64,000 nt of DNA from contig WPIO01000006.1 in assembly GCA_009760855.2 (NCBI GenBank), forward strand, positions 8,565,001 through 8,629,000. The letters are read 5' to 3'. Every line of letters begins with the position of its first letter. The first letter of the stretch is position 1. Below the pieces are notes generated by a model. It was not told where the DNA came from. It saw only the letters and a list, made by a program, of their open reading frames with translations, and searched no databases. Below are positions 52,221-64,000 of the stretch, one piece after another. Made by a program: the position numbers and the translations under genes. Source of the stretch: Cristatella mucedo (taxonomy: Eukaryota; Bryozoa; Phylactolaemata; Cristatellidae).

Positions 52221-53393
52221 CTGCAATTTAATCGTAGGCATTTCAGCTCCAGCAGTCGTTGAAGATGCACCATTACTCGCAACACAAGCACACTCAGGCC
52301 AAGTTAACGAGTATCACTATATTTGCATCGATCAGACTCCAGAAGCCAGTCAAAAATGCTACACAGGTGAATAAAGCATCGTATTACTTGTCATATGTGA
52401 GCTGGTAAATTAATTTCTCTATGTCTGGCAACTTTTGACCGACCGATGTCGATAGGAACGCGATTGGTTTCGGCTGGCTTCATAAGCTGCAGACTGCAAA
52501 GTGGCAGCCTAGCTTTATCCAACACCCGATCCGAGTCTCTGCTGTTGGCATGCGTTACGACCTTCATTAAGATGTAAATAGTTTCACACCTATCTATGCA
52601 GCCATGTGCTCATGGCTAGAGTTGCATTTCGGACACATGGTTAGGCTAATCGAGAATGTTAAGCTGTGAGTTTCACCCTGTTTTGCCATCATCCTAGGCC
52701 AGTGACCGACGAATGGTACGTTTCCCAAGTGATTTTTTGCATTTTAAATCCATAGAAAGGCTTTCGAAAAGCCTCGTCTGGTCACTCCACCGTGCATGTG
52801 CTCTCTTAAAATGGAACTATGAAACAAGCAGTACCCTATGACGGCCTGGCACCTCGACAGTTCAAGCACTCCACCGATAGTATTAGCACACCCACCTTTA
52901 AAGATGGTCGGCCCGATCGGCACGGCTAAGGCACACACCACTTAGCAAGAGATTCTTGAGCTCGTTTTTTGTTCCAGCCCTGGGCATTCTTACGAGAGCC
53001 GTAAGGCGTTTTTCTCCGGAGAGCCCGGAAGTATGCAACTAATAACCAACTCAGCATTGGCATAGTTGGCTGTCACTGCAACCTGAGCGGCACTAATCGT
53101 CTAACGTAACGAGCAGAGGCATGCTGAAGTACGACCAGCAGCATTAACGCCAACAAGTCGTCAACTATAAGTGGCACGAAGCCACACCTACTCAGCACAG
53201 TTTGCAATGCCGGTCGGTAACTAACAGGAATGACTAGTAAAAGCAGCAACTCATCACAATGTCACGTTCTTGCAACCTATTCATCGCAAAGCCATAAAAG
53301 GCACAAGCCGATCGAAGCAGGAGAAGACGTTCTATTTAGAAAGAGGCCTAAATTGGAATAACTGAATAACACACTGCACTCAGTGCCACATAC

Positions 53394-53672
53394 GTGCTTC
53401 AGCTGTTCTGGCAGCGAGAGCACTTGCCGAACCGTTCCCAGCTGAAGTAAAGCCAAACACAGTGACGTTGTACAATGTGTAGGGTGACAAACCAGTCACA
53501 GCCAGTGTCACGTTAGTCGTAGTGAGACAGACCTTAGTGCCGCTGCCGTTTGCTTGGTAGCACAAGTAGTATCCCTGGATGAAACCGTTTGCACAAGATG
53601 GTGGTGACCGCGAGAAGGCGATGCTGCTGCTCGTGTTTGAAGTTGTTGTCAGACCGCCAGGTGCACACGGGG
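53394..53672 (-). CDS. FN3 exon B, unit 1 (core Trp replaced)
   Basis: 279 bases, phase 1-1, acceptor cgttgcag, donor gtatgt. It encodes one FN3 domain: APGGLTTTSNTSSSIAFS, then RSPPSCANGFIQGYYLCYQA, then LAVTGLSPYTLYNVTVFGF. The hallmark first-strand Trp is Arg (CGG for TGG), unlike units 2 and 3. The frame stays open. Confidence 0.88.
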
Positions 53673-53889
53673 CTGCAACGTTTTCAGTGACACTAGACGG
53701 GCTGCACAGCAAGGCCGGCTTCTAACACAATGTAAGAAAAGCAAGCGTACACTCATGCAAATCGTCTTCCCCCGGCAGATTAAAATGAACGAGAAATATT
53801 GTCATTTCTTGATGCATGTAAGGAAGCAAATTATAGCTGAAAAATACAAATCGCGACGTGAGTTACTGCATCCTAAACCTACGTCGACG

Positions 53890-54200
53890 AATGCCAAGCA
53901 TCTCTGTCTGTAGCTCCACAATGCCATACAGACTATGTGGGCGCTGCACAGGAGTGCTTTTTGCCCCACATTTGCAGACTAACTGGCTTTCGGTAAGCGT
54001 TCGGCGACCAAGAGACTTTATATCAAACACAAAAGACAAAGTGGGAAGCGTAGTAGAGTTAGGAAAGCAGTTGAGGTAGTGTGTAGCATGAAAGTAGAAG
54101 CTTAGAAAAAAATGAAGAGAATGAGCTTTAGTCGGCAGCAAGAGTGCAGTTGTCGTTGCATTGGTACTGTGAAACCCAGTTTCACAGTCTGTGCAACTTA
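53890..54200 (+). repeat. R1 repeat in FN3 intron, unit 1
   Basis: The same block series as 2.92-3.25 kb (ctccacaatgccatacagac, ctaactggctttcggtaagcg, gtagagttaggaaagcagttgaggtagtg). It is repeated in each unit because it was duplicated with it. Confidence 0.7.
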
Positions 54201-54959
54201 TCGTGCAGAGTGGGTTATTCGTTAAGGTGCTGTACGACAGTCGCATGCACGGCTTAATAAGGCCAAAAGTATTTCGGTAATTGGGCACACACTGTGAAGT
54301 CACGTATGGTAAAATGCACAAACGCAACTGCTTTCCAATGCATCCCTTTAAGTAAGTAATGGTCTGAAAATGAAAAATGTACATACTTGGTTTCTATGTG
54401 AAAGCCGGTAGCTTAACTATAGCGGTCTGGCGTCGACAGGCTAGAAAAGCTCAGGTCCTAGCATGTTTATAAGACTGTAAGCAGCATGCACGTTACCTCA
54501 TCAGAATCCATGCAACCTCAGGTAATGGACGTAGTAGGCTTCGACCAAGTTTATATGACGACCAGGATTACATATTATTTTACCACGATGACTTGCAAGT
54601 ATGATGAGCTACGGGTCGACCAAGGAGTAAGATGCAATCTACATGTTGCATGCAAAAAACCCGCTCCGAACAACCAAAAGCTACATGAGTTTTACTGGGT
54701 AAGTCGAACCAAGAGAGGGTAGCTGAAATGAGATTTCCCTGCCCTCGGGCTAGACCCAGCGCCAATGGGAGGAATATTGAAAACAAGACCCAGAATATAG
54801 CAAGAAAGTCAAATATACAGCATAATGAGCCCAGTTGTTGTCTTGCTATTGAGTGGAAATCCTCCATTATGCTTGGAGGATTTGTCAAGTATGGCAATAA
54901 TCGTTTGATCCTCATCCTATATCACAGGCGTGATGAGCCGAAAAGAAACTTCCTTTAAA

Positions 54960-55250
54960 GGCGCTATGTAATGTGAATGCATTATCGAGATTTCCATACT
55001 TGTATGCGCTGACACTGTGTATGCGCTCACTGGCTATACCTGCATTTTGACCGTGTGCATGTCATTTCGAACCGTGTTACTCTCCTTTGTTGTTGAGCAG
55101 GATACCACTAACCACTCGATCATGCTTCGTGTGCAGTAAATGTCTAGTATCTGAACAAAGATCAGAGTTCTCTTAGGGTGCTTTATAAATATATTTTGAA
55201 TACTCCTACTATTATCATTAATATTATTGATAGTTTTACTATTATTGTTG
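54960..55250 (+). mobile_element. LINE 3'-end fragment in FN3 intron, unit 1
   Basis: Diverged plus-strand LINE 3' UTR and hairpin (cgctgacactgtgtatg, gcagtaaatgtctag, agagttctcttagggtgctttataa) ending in ATT-rich sequence. It is also in units 2 and 3, near 58,620-58,900 and 62,120-62,410. Confidence 0.7.
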
Positions 55251-55592
55251 TTACAGTGTTTGTTTATTTGTCATGCGAGCAGCAGTCAATCAACAGATAT
55301 GCTACGAATCAAGAGAACAGGTCAAAACTGTTCTCTGAGGGCACATTTGGTTTTGCCTAGAAACATCGAAGCTCAGCCACACGTCTACTCAACACTGAAC
55401 CGATGTGTACTAAAGGCGGCCTTTAGCCGACAACAGTTTCCGAACCCGAAACCAAATCAGCTCAACAAATAGCAGCCCGTCAAGAAGCTACAGTGCCAAA
55501 AGTGATCGATTCGGCAGAGGCAATGCCAACACTGAGCTCACATTCGTTCAATCGACGACTGGCATGCAATGACCAAACTGGATAGCACGTAC

Positions 55593-55871
55593 CTGCTTCA
55601 GCTGTTCTTGTAACAATAGCACTTGCAGAGCCATTTTCTGCCGACGTATAGGCAAACACAGTAACGTTGTAACCGGCGTACGGCGACAAACCAGTCACGG
55701 CCAGTGAAAAGGTGTAGCAGCCGATGCACATGGGTGTGCCACTGCTGTTCGCCTGGTAGCACAAGAAGTAGCCCTGGATCACGCCATATGGGCAAGACGG
55801 TGGTTGCCGCCGGAAGACAATGGAGCTGCTCGTGTTAGATGTAGTCGTAAGACCAGAAGGAGCACAAGGTG
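55593..55871 (-). CDS. FN3 exon A, unit 2 (core Trp replaced)
   Basis: 279 bases, phase 1-1, acceptor aaattgcag, donor gtacgt. One FN3 domain as in unit 1, except the core Trp codon is CGG (Arg), the tip loop has MCIGCYTF, and AGYNV replaces AVYNV. The Cys in the loop is new relative to unit 1. Confidence 0.88.
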
Positions 55872-57044
55872 CTGCAATTTAATCGTAGGCATTTCAGCTC
55901 CAGCAGTCGTTGAAGATGCAGCATTACTCGCAACACAAGCACACTCAGGCCAAGTTAACGAGTATCACTACATTTGCATCGATCAGACTCCAGAAGCCAG
56001 TCAAAAATGCTGCAGGCGTGAATAAAGCATCGTAGTACTTGTCATATGTGAGCTGGTAAATTAATTTCTCTATGTCTGGCAACTTTTGACCAACCGATGT
56101 CGATAGGAACGCCATTGGTTTCGGCTGGCTTCATAAGGTGCAGACTGTAAAGTGGCAGCCTAGCTTTTTCCAACACCCGATCCGAGTCTCTGCTGTTGGC
56201 ATGCGTTACGACCTTCATTAAGATGTAAATAGTTTCACACCTATCTATGCAGCCGTGTGCTCATGGCTAGAGTTGCATTTCGGACACATGGTTTGGCTCA
56301 TCGAGAATGTTAAGCTGTAAGTTTCACCCTGTTTTGCCATCATCCTAGGCCAGTGACCGACGAATGGTACGTTTCCCAAGTGATTTTTTGCATTTTAAAT
56401 CCATAGAAAGGCTTTCGAAAAGGTTCGTCTGGTCACTCCACCGTGCATATGCTCTCTTAAAATGGAACTATGAAACAAGCAGTACCCTATGACGGCCTGG
56501 CACCTCGACAGTTCAAGCACTCCACCGATAGTATTAGCACACCCACCTTTAAAGATGGTCGGCCCGATCGGTGCAGCTAAGGCACACGCCTCTTAGCAAG
56601 GGATTCTTGAGCTCGTTTTTTGTTCCAGCCCTGGGCATTTTCACGAGAGCCGTAAGGCGTTTTTCTCCGGAGAGCCCGGAAGTATGCAACTCACAACAAA
56701 CTCAGCATTGGCATAGTTGGCTGTCACTGCAACCTGAGCGACACTAATCTTATAAGGAAACGAGCAGAGGCATGCTGAAGTAAGACCAGCAGCATTAACG
56801 CCAACAAGTCGTCAACTAAAAGTGGCACGAAGACACACCTGCTCAGCACAATTTGCAATGCCGGTCGTGAACTAACAGGAATGACTAATAAAAGCAGCAA
56901 CTCAGCACAATGTCATGTTCTTGCAACCTATTCATCGCAAAGCCACAAAAGGCACGAGCCGATCGAAGCAGGAGAAGACGTTCTATTTAGAAAGAGGCCT
57001 AAATTGGAATTCCTGAATAATACACTGCACTCAGTGCCACCTAC

Positions 57045-57323
57045 GTGCTTCAGCTGTTCTGGCAACGAGAGCACTTGCTGAACCGTTCCCAGCTGAAGTA
57101 AAGCCAAACACAGTTACGTTGTACAATGTGTAGGGTGACAAACCAGTCACAGCCAGTGTCACGTTAGTCGTAGTGAGACAGACCTTAGTGCCGCTGCCGT
57201 TTGCTTGGTAGCACAAGTAGTATCCCTGGATGAAACCGTTTGCACAAGATGGTGGTGACCACGAGAAGGCGATGCTGCTGCTCGTGTTTAAAGTTGTTGT
57301 CAGACCGCCAGGAGCACACGGGG
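57045..57323 (-). CDS. FN3 exon B, unit 2
   Basis: 279 bases, phase 1-1. One FN3 domain with the core Trp intact (SSSIAFSWSPPSCANG). Donor gtaggt, acceptor tttgcag. It differs from unit 3 at only a few positions (e.g. CAPGG against CDPGG). Confidence 0.9.
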
Positions 57324-57539
57324 CTGCAAAGTTTTTAGTGACACTAGACGGGCTGCACAGCAAGGCCGGCTTCTAACACAAGGTAAGAAAAGTAAGCGTA
57401 CACTCATGCAAATCGTCTGCACCCGGCGGAATGGAAATGAAAGAGAAATATTTTCATTTCTTGATTCTTGTAAGGAAGCAAGTTATAGCTGAAAATATAC
57501 GAATCGCGACGTGAGTTACTGCATCCTAAACCTGCGTTG

Positions 57540-57850
57540 ACGAACGCCAAGCATCTCTGTCTGTAGCTCCACAATGCCATACAGACTATGTGGGCGTTGC
57601 ACAGGAGGGCTTTTTGCTGCACGTTTGCAGACTAACTGGCTTTCGGTAAGCGTTCGGCAACCAAGAGACTTTATATCAAACACAAAAGACAAAGTGGGAA
57701 GCGTAGTAGAGTCAGGAGAGCAGTTGTGGTAGTGTGTAGCCTGAAAGTAGTACCTTAGGACAGATAAAGAGAATGAGTTATAGTCGGCGGCAAGAGTGCA
57801 GTTGTCTTTGCGTTGGTACTGTGAAACCCAGCTCTTCAGTCTGTGCAACT
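57540..57850 (+). repeat. R1 repeat in FN3 intron, unit 2
   Basis: Duplicate of 53,890-54,200 with scattered changes. Confidence 0.7.
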
Positions 57851-59243
57851 TATCGTGCAGAGTGGGTTATTCATTAAGGTGCTGTCCGGAAGTCGCATGC
57901 ACGGCTTAATAAGGCCAAAAGTATTTCGGTAATTGGGCACACACTGTGAAGTCACGTATGGTAAAATGCACAAACGCAACTGCTTTCCAATGCATCCCTT
58001 TAAGTAATTGTCTGAAAATGAAAAATTCACATACTTGGTTTTTACGTGAAAGCCGGTAGCTTAACTATAGTGGTCTGGCGACGACAGGCTAGAAAAGCTC
58101 AGGTCCTAGCTGGTTTATAAGACTGTAAGCAGCATGCACGTTACCTCATCAGAATCCATGCAACCTCAGGTAATGGACGTAGTAGGCTTCGACCAAGTTT
58201 TCATTACGACCAGGATTACATATTATTTAACCACGATGACTTGCAAGTATGATGAGCTACGAGTCGACCAAGGAATAAGATGCAATCTACATGTTGCATG
58301 CAAAAAACCCGCTCCGAACAACCAAAAGCTACATGAGTTTTACTGGGTAAGTCGAACCAAGAGAGGGCAGCTAATATGCGATTTTCCTGCCCTCGGACTT
58401 GACCCAGTGCCAATGGGAGGAATATTGGAAACAGGACCCAGAATATAGCAAGAAAGTCAAATATACTGCATAATGAGCCCAGTTGTTGTCTTGCTATTAT
58501 TGAGTGAAAATCCTTCATTATGCTTGGAGGATTTGTCAAGTATGGCAATAATCGTTTGATCCTCATCCTATATCGCAGCCGTGATGAGCCGAAAGGAGAC
58601 TTCCTTTAGAGGCGCTATGTAATGTGAATGCATTATCGAGATTTTTATTCTTATATGCGCTTACACTGTGTATGCTGTCACTGGCTATACCTGCATTTTG
58701 ACCGTGTGCATGTCAGCCCTCACCGTGTCACTCTCGTTTGTTGTTGAGTAGGATACAAATAACCACTAGATCATGCTTCGTGTGCAGTAAATGTCTAGTA
58801 TCTGAACAAAGATCAGAGTTCTCTTAGGGTGCTTTATAAATATATTTTGAATACTCCTACTATTATCATTAATATTATTGATAGTTTTACTATTATTGTT
58901 GTTACAGTGTTTGTTTATTTGTCATGCGAGCAGCAGTCAATCAACAGATATGCTACGAATCAAGAGAACAGGTCAAAACTGTTCTCTGAGGGCACATTTG
59001 GTTTTGCCTAGAAACATCGAAGCTCAGCCACACGTCTACTCAACACTGAACCGATGTGTACTAAAGGCGGCCTTTAGCCGATAACAGTTTCCGAACCCGA
59101 AACCAAATCAGCTCAACAAATAGCAGCCCGTCAAGAAGCTACAGTGCCAAAAGTGATCGATTCGGCAGAGGCAATGCCAACACTGAGCTCACATTCGTTC
59201 AATCGACGACTGGCATGCAATGACCAAACTGGATAGCACGTAC

Positions 59244-59522
59244 CTGCTTCAGCTGTTCTTGTAACAATAGCACTTGCAGAGCCATTTTCTGCCGACGTAT
59301 AGGCAAACACAGTAACGTTGTAACCGGCGTACGGCGACAAACCAGTCACGGCCAGTGAAAAGGTGTAGCAGCCGATGCACATGGGTGTGCCACTGCTGTT
59401 CGCTTGGTAGCACAAGAAGTAGCCCTGGATCACGCCATATGGGCAAGACGGTGGTTGCCACCGGAAGACAATGGAGCTGCTCGTGTTAGATGTAGTCGTA
59501 AGACCAGAAGGAGTACAAGGTG
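59244..59522 (-). CDS. FN3 exon A, unit 3
   Basis: 279 bases, phase 1-1, donor gtacgt, acceptor aaattgcag. Core Trp present. Otherwise it shares the MCIGCYTF loop and AGYNV with unit 2, so these two are sister copies and the unit 2 Trp change came after they split. Confidence 0.9.
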
Positions 59523-60695
59523 CTGCAATTTAATCGTAGGCATTTCAGCTCCAGCAGTCGTTGAAGATGCACCATTACTCGCAACACAAGCACACTCAGG
59601 CCAAGTTAACGAGTATCACTACATTTGCATCGATCAGACTCCAGAAGCCAGTCAAAAATGCTACAGGCGTGAATAAAGCATCGTATTACTTGTCATATGT
59701 GAGCTGGTAAATTAATTTCTCTATGTTTGGCAACTTTTGACCAACCGATGTCGATAGGAACGCCATTGGTTTCGGCTGGCTTCATAAGCTGCAGACTGCA
59801 AAGTGGCAGCCTAGCTTTATCCAACACCCGATCCGAGTCTCTGCTGTTGGCATGTGTTACGACCTTCATTAAGATGTAAATAGTTTCACACCTATCTATG
59901 CAGCCGTGTGCTCATGGCTAGAGTTGCATTTCGGACACATGGTTAGGCTAATCGAGAATGTTAAGCTGTAAGTTTCACCCTGTTTTGCCATCATCCTAGG
60001 CCAGTGACCGACGAATGGTACGTTTCCCAAGTGAGTTTTTGCATTTTAAATCCATAGAAAGGCTTTCGAAAAAGTTCGTCTGGTCACTCCACCGTGCATA
60101 TGCTCTCTTAAAATGGAACTATGAAACAAGCAGTACCCTATGACGGCCTGGCACCTCGACAATTCAAGCACTCCACCGATAGTTTTAGCACACCCACCTT
60201 TAAATATGGTCGGCCCGATCGGCGCGGCTAAGGCACACACCACTTAGCAAGGGATTCTTGAGCTCTTTTTTTGATCCAGCCCTGGGCATTCTCACGAGAG
60301 CCGTAAGGCGTTTTTCTCCGGAGAGCCCGGAAGTATGCAACTCACAACAAACTCAGCATTGGCATAGTTGGCTGTCACTGCAACCTGAGCGACACAAATC
60401 TTATAAGGAAACGAGCAGAGGCATGCTGAAGTAAGACCAGCAGCATTAACGCCAACAAGTCGTCAACTAAAAGTGGCACGAAGACACACCTGCTCAGCAC
60501 AGTTTGCAATGCCGGTCGTGAACTAACAGGAATGACTAATAAAAGCAGCAACTCAGCACAATGTCATGTTCTTGCAACCTATTCATGGCAAAGCCACAAA
60601 ATGCACGAGCCGATCGAAGCAGGAGAAGACGTTCTATTTAGAAAGAGGCCTAAATTGGAATTCCTGAATAATACACTGCACTCAGTGCCACCTAC

Positions 60696-60974
60696 GTGCT
60701 TCAGCTGTTCTGGCAACGAGAGCACTTGCTGAACCGTTCCCAGCTGAAGTAAAGCCAAACACAGTTACGTTGTACAATGTGTAGGGTGACAAACCAGTCA
60801 CAGCCAGTGTCACGTTAGTCGTAGTGAGACAGACCTTAGTGCCGCTGCCGTTTGCTTGGTAGCACAAGTAGTATCCCTGGATGAAACCGTTTGCACAAGA
60901 TGGTGGTGACCACGAGAAGGCGATGCTGCTGCTCGTGTTTAAAGTTGTTGTCAGACCGCCAGGATCACACGGGG
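60696..60974 (-). CDS. FN3 exon B, unit 3
   Basis: 279 bases, phase 1-1, donor gtaggt. One FN3 domain with the core Trp intact. Near its start it has a CDPGG variant where the others have CAPGG. Confidence 0.9.
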
Positions 60975-61189
60975 CTGCAAAGTTTTTAGTGACACTAGAC
61001 GGGCTGCACAGCAAGGCCGGCTTCTAACACAAGGTAGGAGAAGCAAGCGTACACTCATGCAAATCGTCTGCACCCGGCGGAATGGAAATGAAAGAGAAAT
61101 ATTGTCATTTCTTGATTCTTGTAAGGAAGGAAATTACAGCTGAAAATATACGAATCGCGACGTGAGTTACTGCATCCTAAACCTGCGTC

Positions 61190-61435
61190 GACGAATGCCA
61201 AGCATCTCTGTCTGTAGCTCCACAATGCCATACAGACTATGTGGGCGTTGCACAGGAGGGCTTTTTGCTGCACGTTTGCAGACTAACTGGCTTTCGGTAA
61301 GCGTTCGGCAACCAAGAGACTTTATATCAAACACAAAAGACAAAGTGGGAAGCGTAGTAGAGTCAGGAGAGCAGTTGTGGTAGTGTGTAGCCTGAAAGTA
61401 GTACCTTAGGACAGATGAAGAGAATGAGTTATAGT
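61190..61435 (+). repeat. R1 repeat in FN3 intron, unit 3, shortened
   Basis: As in unit 2, but the copy and the following intron are cut: gagttatagt joins ttcggtaattggg directly, removing about 135 bases. Confidence 0.7.
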
Positions 61436-62759
61436 TTCGGTAATTGGGCACACACTGTGAAGTCACGTATGGTAAAATGCACAAACGCAACTGCTTTCCA
61501 ATGCATCCCTTTAAGTAAGTAATTGTCTGAAAATGAAAAATTCACATATTTGGTTTCTCCGTGAAAGCCGGTAGCTTAACTATAGCGGTCTGGCGACGAC
61601 AGGCTAGAAAAGCTCAGGTCCTAGCTGGTTTATAAGACTGTAAGCAGCATGCACGTTACCTCATCAGAATCCATGCAACCTCAGGTAATGGACGTAGTAG
61701 GCTTCGACCAAGTTTTCATTACGACAAGGATTACATATTATTTTATCACGATGACTTGCAAGTATGATGAGCTACAAGTCGACCAAGGAATAAGATGCAA
61801 TCTACATGTTGCATGCAAAAAACCCGCTCCGAACAACCAAAAGCTACATGAGTTTTACTGGGTAAGTCGAACCAAGAGAGGGTAGCTGAAATGAGATTTC
61901 CCTGCCCTCGGGCTAGACCCAGCGCCAATGGGAGGAATATTGAAAACAGGACCCAGAATATAGCAAGAAAGTCAAATATACTGCATAATGAGCCCAGTTG
62001 TTGTCTTGCTATTATTGAGTGAAAAATCCTTCATTATGCTTGGAGGATTTGTCAAGTATGGCAATAATCGTTTGATCCTCATCTCATATCGCAGGCGTGA
62101 TGAGCCGAAAGGAGACTTCCTTTAGAGGCGCTATGTAATGTGAATGCATTATCGAGATTTTTATTCTTATATGCGCTTACACTGTGTATGCTGTCACTGG
62201 CTATACCTGCATTTTGACCGTGTGCATGTCAGCCCTAACCGTGTCACTCTCGTTTGTTGTTGAGTAGGATACAACTAACCACTCGATCATGCTTCGTGTG
62301 CAGTAAATGTCAAGTATCTAAACAAAGATCGGAGTTCTCTTAGGGTGCTTTATAAATATATTTTGAATACTCGTACTATTATCATTATTATTATTGATAG
62401 TTTTACTATTATTATTGTTAGAGTGTTTGTTTATTTGTCATGCGGGCAGCAGTCAGTCAACAGATATGCTACGAATAAGGGGAACAGGTCAAAACTGATC
62501 TCTGAGGGCACACGTGGCTTTGCCTAGAAACATCGAAGCTCAGCCACACGTCTACTCAACACTGAACCGATGTATACTAAAGGCGGCCTTTAGCCGACAG
62601 CAGTTTCCGAACCCGAAACCAAATCAGCTCAATAAATAGCAGCCCGTCAAGAAGCTACAGTGCCAAAAGTGATCGATTCGGCAGAGGCCATGCCAACACT
62701 GAGCTCACATTCGTTCAAACGACGACTGGCATGCAATGACCAAACTGAATAGCACATAC

Positions 62760-63038
62760 CTGCTTCAGCTGTTCTTGTAACAATAGCACTTGCATGGCCA
62801 TTTCCTGACGACGTATAGGCAAACACAGTAACGTTGTAAACGGCGTACGGCGACAAACCAGTCACGGCCAGTGAAACGGTAGAGGAGCCGATGCATGGTG
62901 GTGTGCCACTGCTGTTCGCTTGGTAGCACAAGAAGTAGCCCTGGATCACGCCATATGGGCAAGACGGTGGTTGCCACCGGAAGACAATGGAGCTGCTCGT
63001 ATTACATGTAGTCGTAAGACCAGAAGGGGCACAAGGTG
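62760..63038 (-). CDS. FN3 exon A, unit 4
   Basis: 279 bases, phase 1-1, donor gtatgt, acceptor aaattgcag. One FN3 domain with the core Trp present. The loop sequence is TPPCIGSSTVSLAV and the tip NGHASAI, so this copy is the most distinct of the A exons. Upstream exons of the gene lie beyond the window. Confidence 0.9.
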
Positions 63039-64000
63039 CTGCAATTTAATCGTAGGCATTTCAGCTCCAGAGGTCGTTGAAGATGCACCATTACTCGCAA
63101 CACAAGCACACTTAGGCAGGGTTAACGAGTATCACTATATTTGCATCGATCAGACTCCAGAAGCCAGTCAAAAATGCTACAGGCGTGAATAAAGCATCGT
63201 ATTACTTGTCATATGTGAGCTGGTTAATTAATATCTCTATATCTTGCAACTTTTGACCGACCGATGTCGATAGGAACGCCATTGGTTTCGGCTACCTTCA
63301 TAAGCTGCAGACTGCGAAGTAGCTGCCTAGCTTCATCCAACACCCGATCCGAGTCTCTGCTGTCGGCATGCGTTACGACCTTCATTAAGATGTAAATAGT
63401 TTCACACCTATCTATGCAGCCATGTGATCATGGCTAGATATGCATTTCGGACACATGGTTAGGCTAATCGAGAATGTTAACGTGTAAGTTTCACCCTGTT
63501 TTGCCATTATCCTAGGCCAGTGACCGACGAATGGTACGTTTCCCAAGTGATTTTTTGCATTTTAAATCCATAGAAAGGCTTTCGAAAAGGTTCGTCTTGT
63601 CACTCCACCGTGCATATGCTCTCTTAAAATGGAACTATGAAACAAGCAGTACCCTATGACGGCCTGGCACCTCGACAGTTCTAGCACTCCACTGATAGTA
63701 TTAGCACAAACACCTTTAAAGATGGTCAGCCCGATCGGCACGGCTAAGGCACACACCACTTACCGAGGAATGCTAGAGCTCGTTTTTTGTTCCAGCCCTG
63801 GGCATTCTCACGAGAGCCGTAAGGCGTTTTTCTCCGGAGAGCCCGGAAGTATGCAACTCACAACCAACTCAGCACTGGCATAGTTGGCTGTCACTGCAAC
63901 CTGAGCGACACTAATCGTCTAACGAAACGAGCAGAGGCAAGCTGAAGTAAGACCAGCAGCATTAACGCCAACAAGTCGTCAACTATAAGTGGCACGAAGA

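Larger units (their letters stand above)
51640..64000. repeat. Tandem segmental duplication, about 3.65 kb units
   Basis: Four units (the last cut by the window end) each carry an A-type and a B-type FN3 exon, an R1 repeat and an old LINE 3' fragment. Matching exons are spaced 3,651, 3,651 and then 3,516 bases apart. The third unit lacks about 135 bases near 61,435. Units 2 and 3 are nearly identical, so the duplication is recent. Confidence 0.93.

Noticed and set aside
52153-63192. Recurrent plus-strand frames (MPPEDNGAARVR... and MSYCILNLRRR...)
   Set aside because: They repeat only because the segment is duplicated. The first is the antisense shadow of the FN3 exons, and the second lies in the R1 repeat.

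Overview
The window is animal nuclear DNA. It has intron-split fibronectin type III (FN3) exons, an L2/CR1-like LINE family ending in (TTA)n, tRNA-derived SINEs, a hAT transposon, solo LTRs and a miniature LTR element. Base composition, LINE type and FN3 exon arrays fit a non-vertebrate, probably early-branching marine animal such as a sponge or cnidarian. That placement is inference, because no single gene here fixes the species.

The centre of interest is a 21.4 kb AT-rich Polinton/Maverick (adintovirus-like) element at 5,545-26,937. It has terminal inverted repeats of about 0.3 kb and sits inside an older LINE copy. The target motif gaccatg is found on both sides, and the LINE resumes after the right terminus. 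It carries a protein-primed family B DNA polymerase, a retroviral-type integrase, an adenain-like cysteine protease, a probable double jelly-roll major capsid protein, two tandem penton-like proteins and a coiled-coil core-like protein. It also carries less usual cargo: four fibre-like paralogues, a parvovirus-type PLA2-domain protein, a YqaJ/lambda-exonuclease-like nuclease and an HNH-AP2 homing-endonuclease-like gene. I see no FtsK/A32-type packaging ATPase. Most genes are broken by stops and frameshifts, so this is a dead copy, but the integrase, one penton and a few others stay open. Ten genes start within 0-3 bases of the same TATAG motif, which suggests one shared expression signal.

Right of the Polinton come a broken hAT element (28,049-30,756), then LINE copies (33.6-43.3 kb) nested in or interrupted by other repeats, solo LTRs (about 32.3, 43.0 and 44.6 kb), SINEs and a miniature LTR retrotransposon (46,122-47,144). 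From 47.3 kb to the end, the minus strand carries part of a gene built from single-domain FN3 exons of 279 bases with phase-1 introns. From about 51.6 kb it lies in recent tandem duplications with a 3,651-base period, each unit holding two FN3 exons. The first 5.3 kb hold only repeats and sequence I could not assign.
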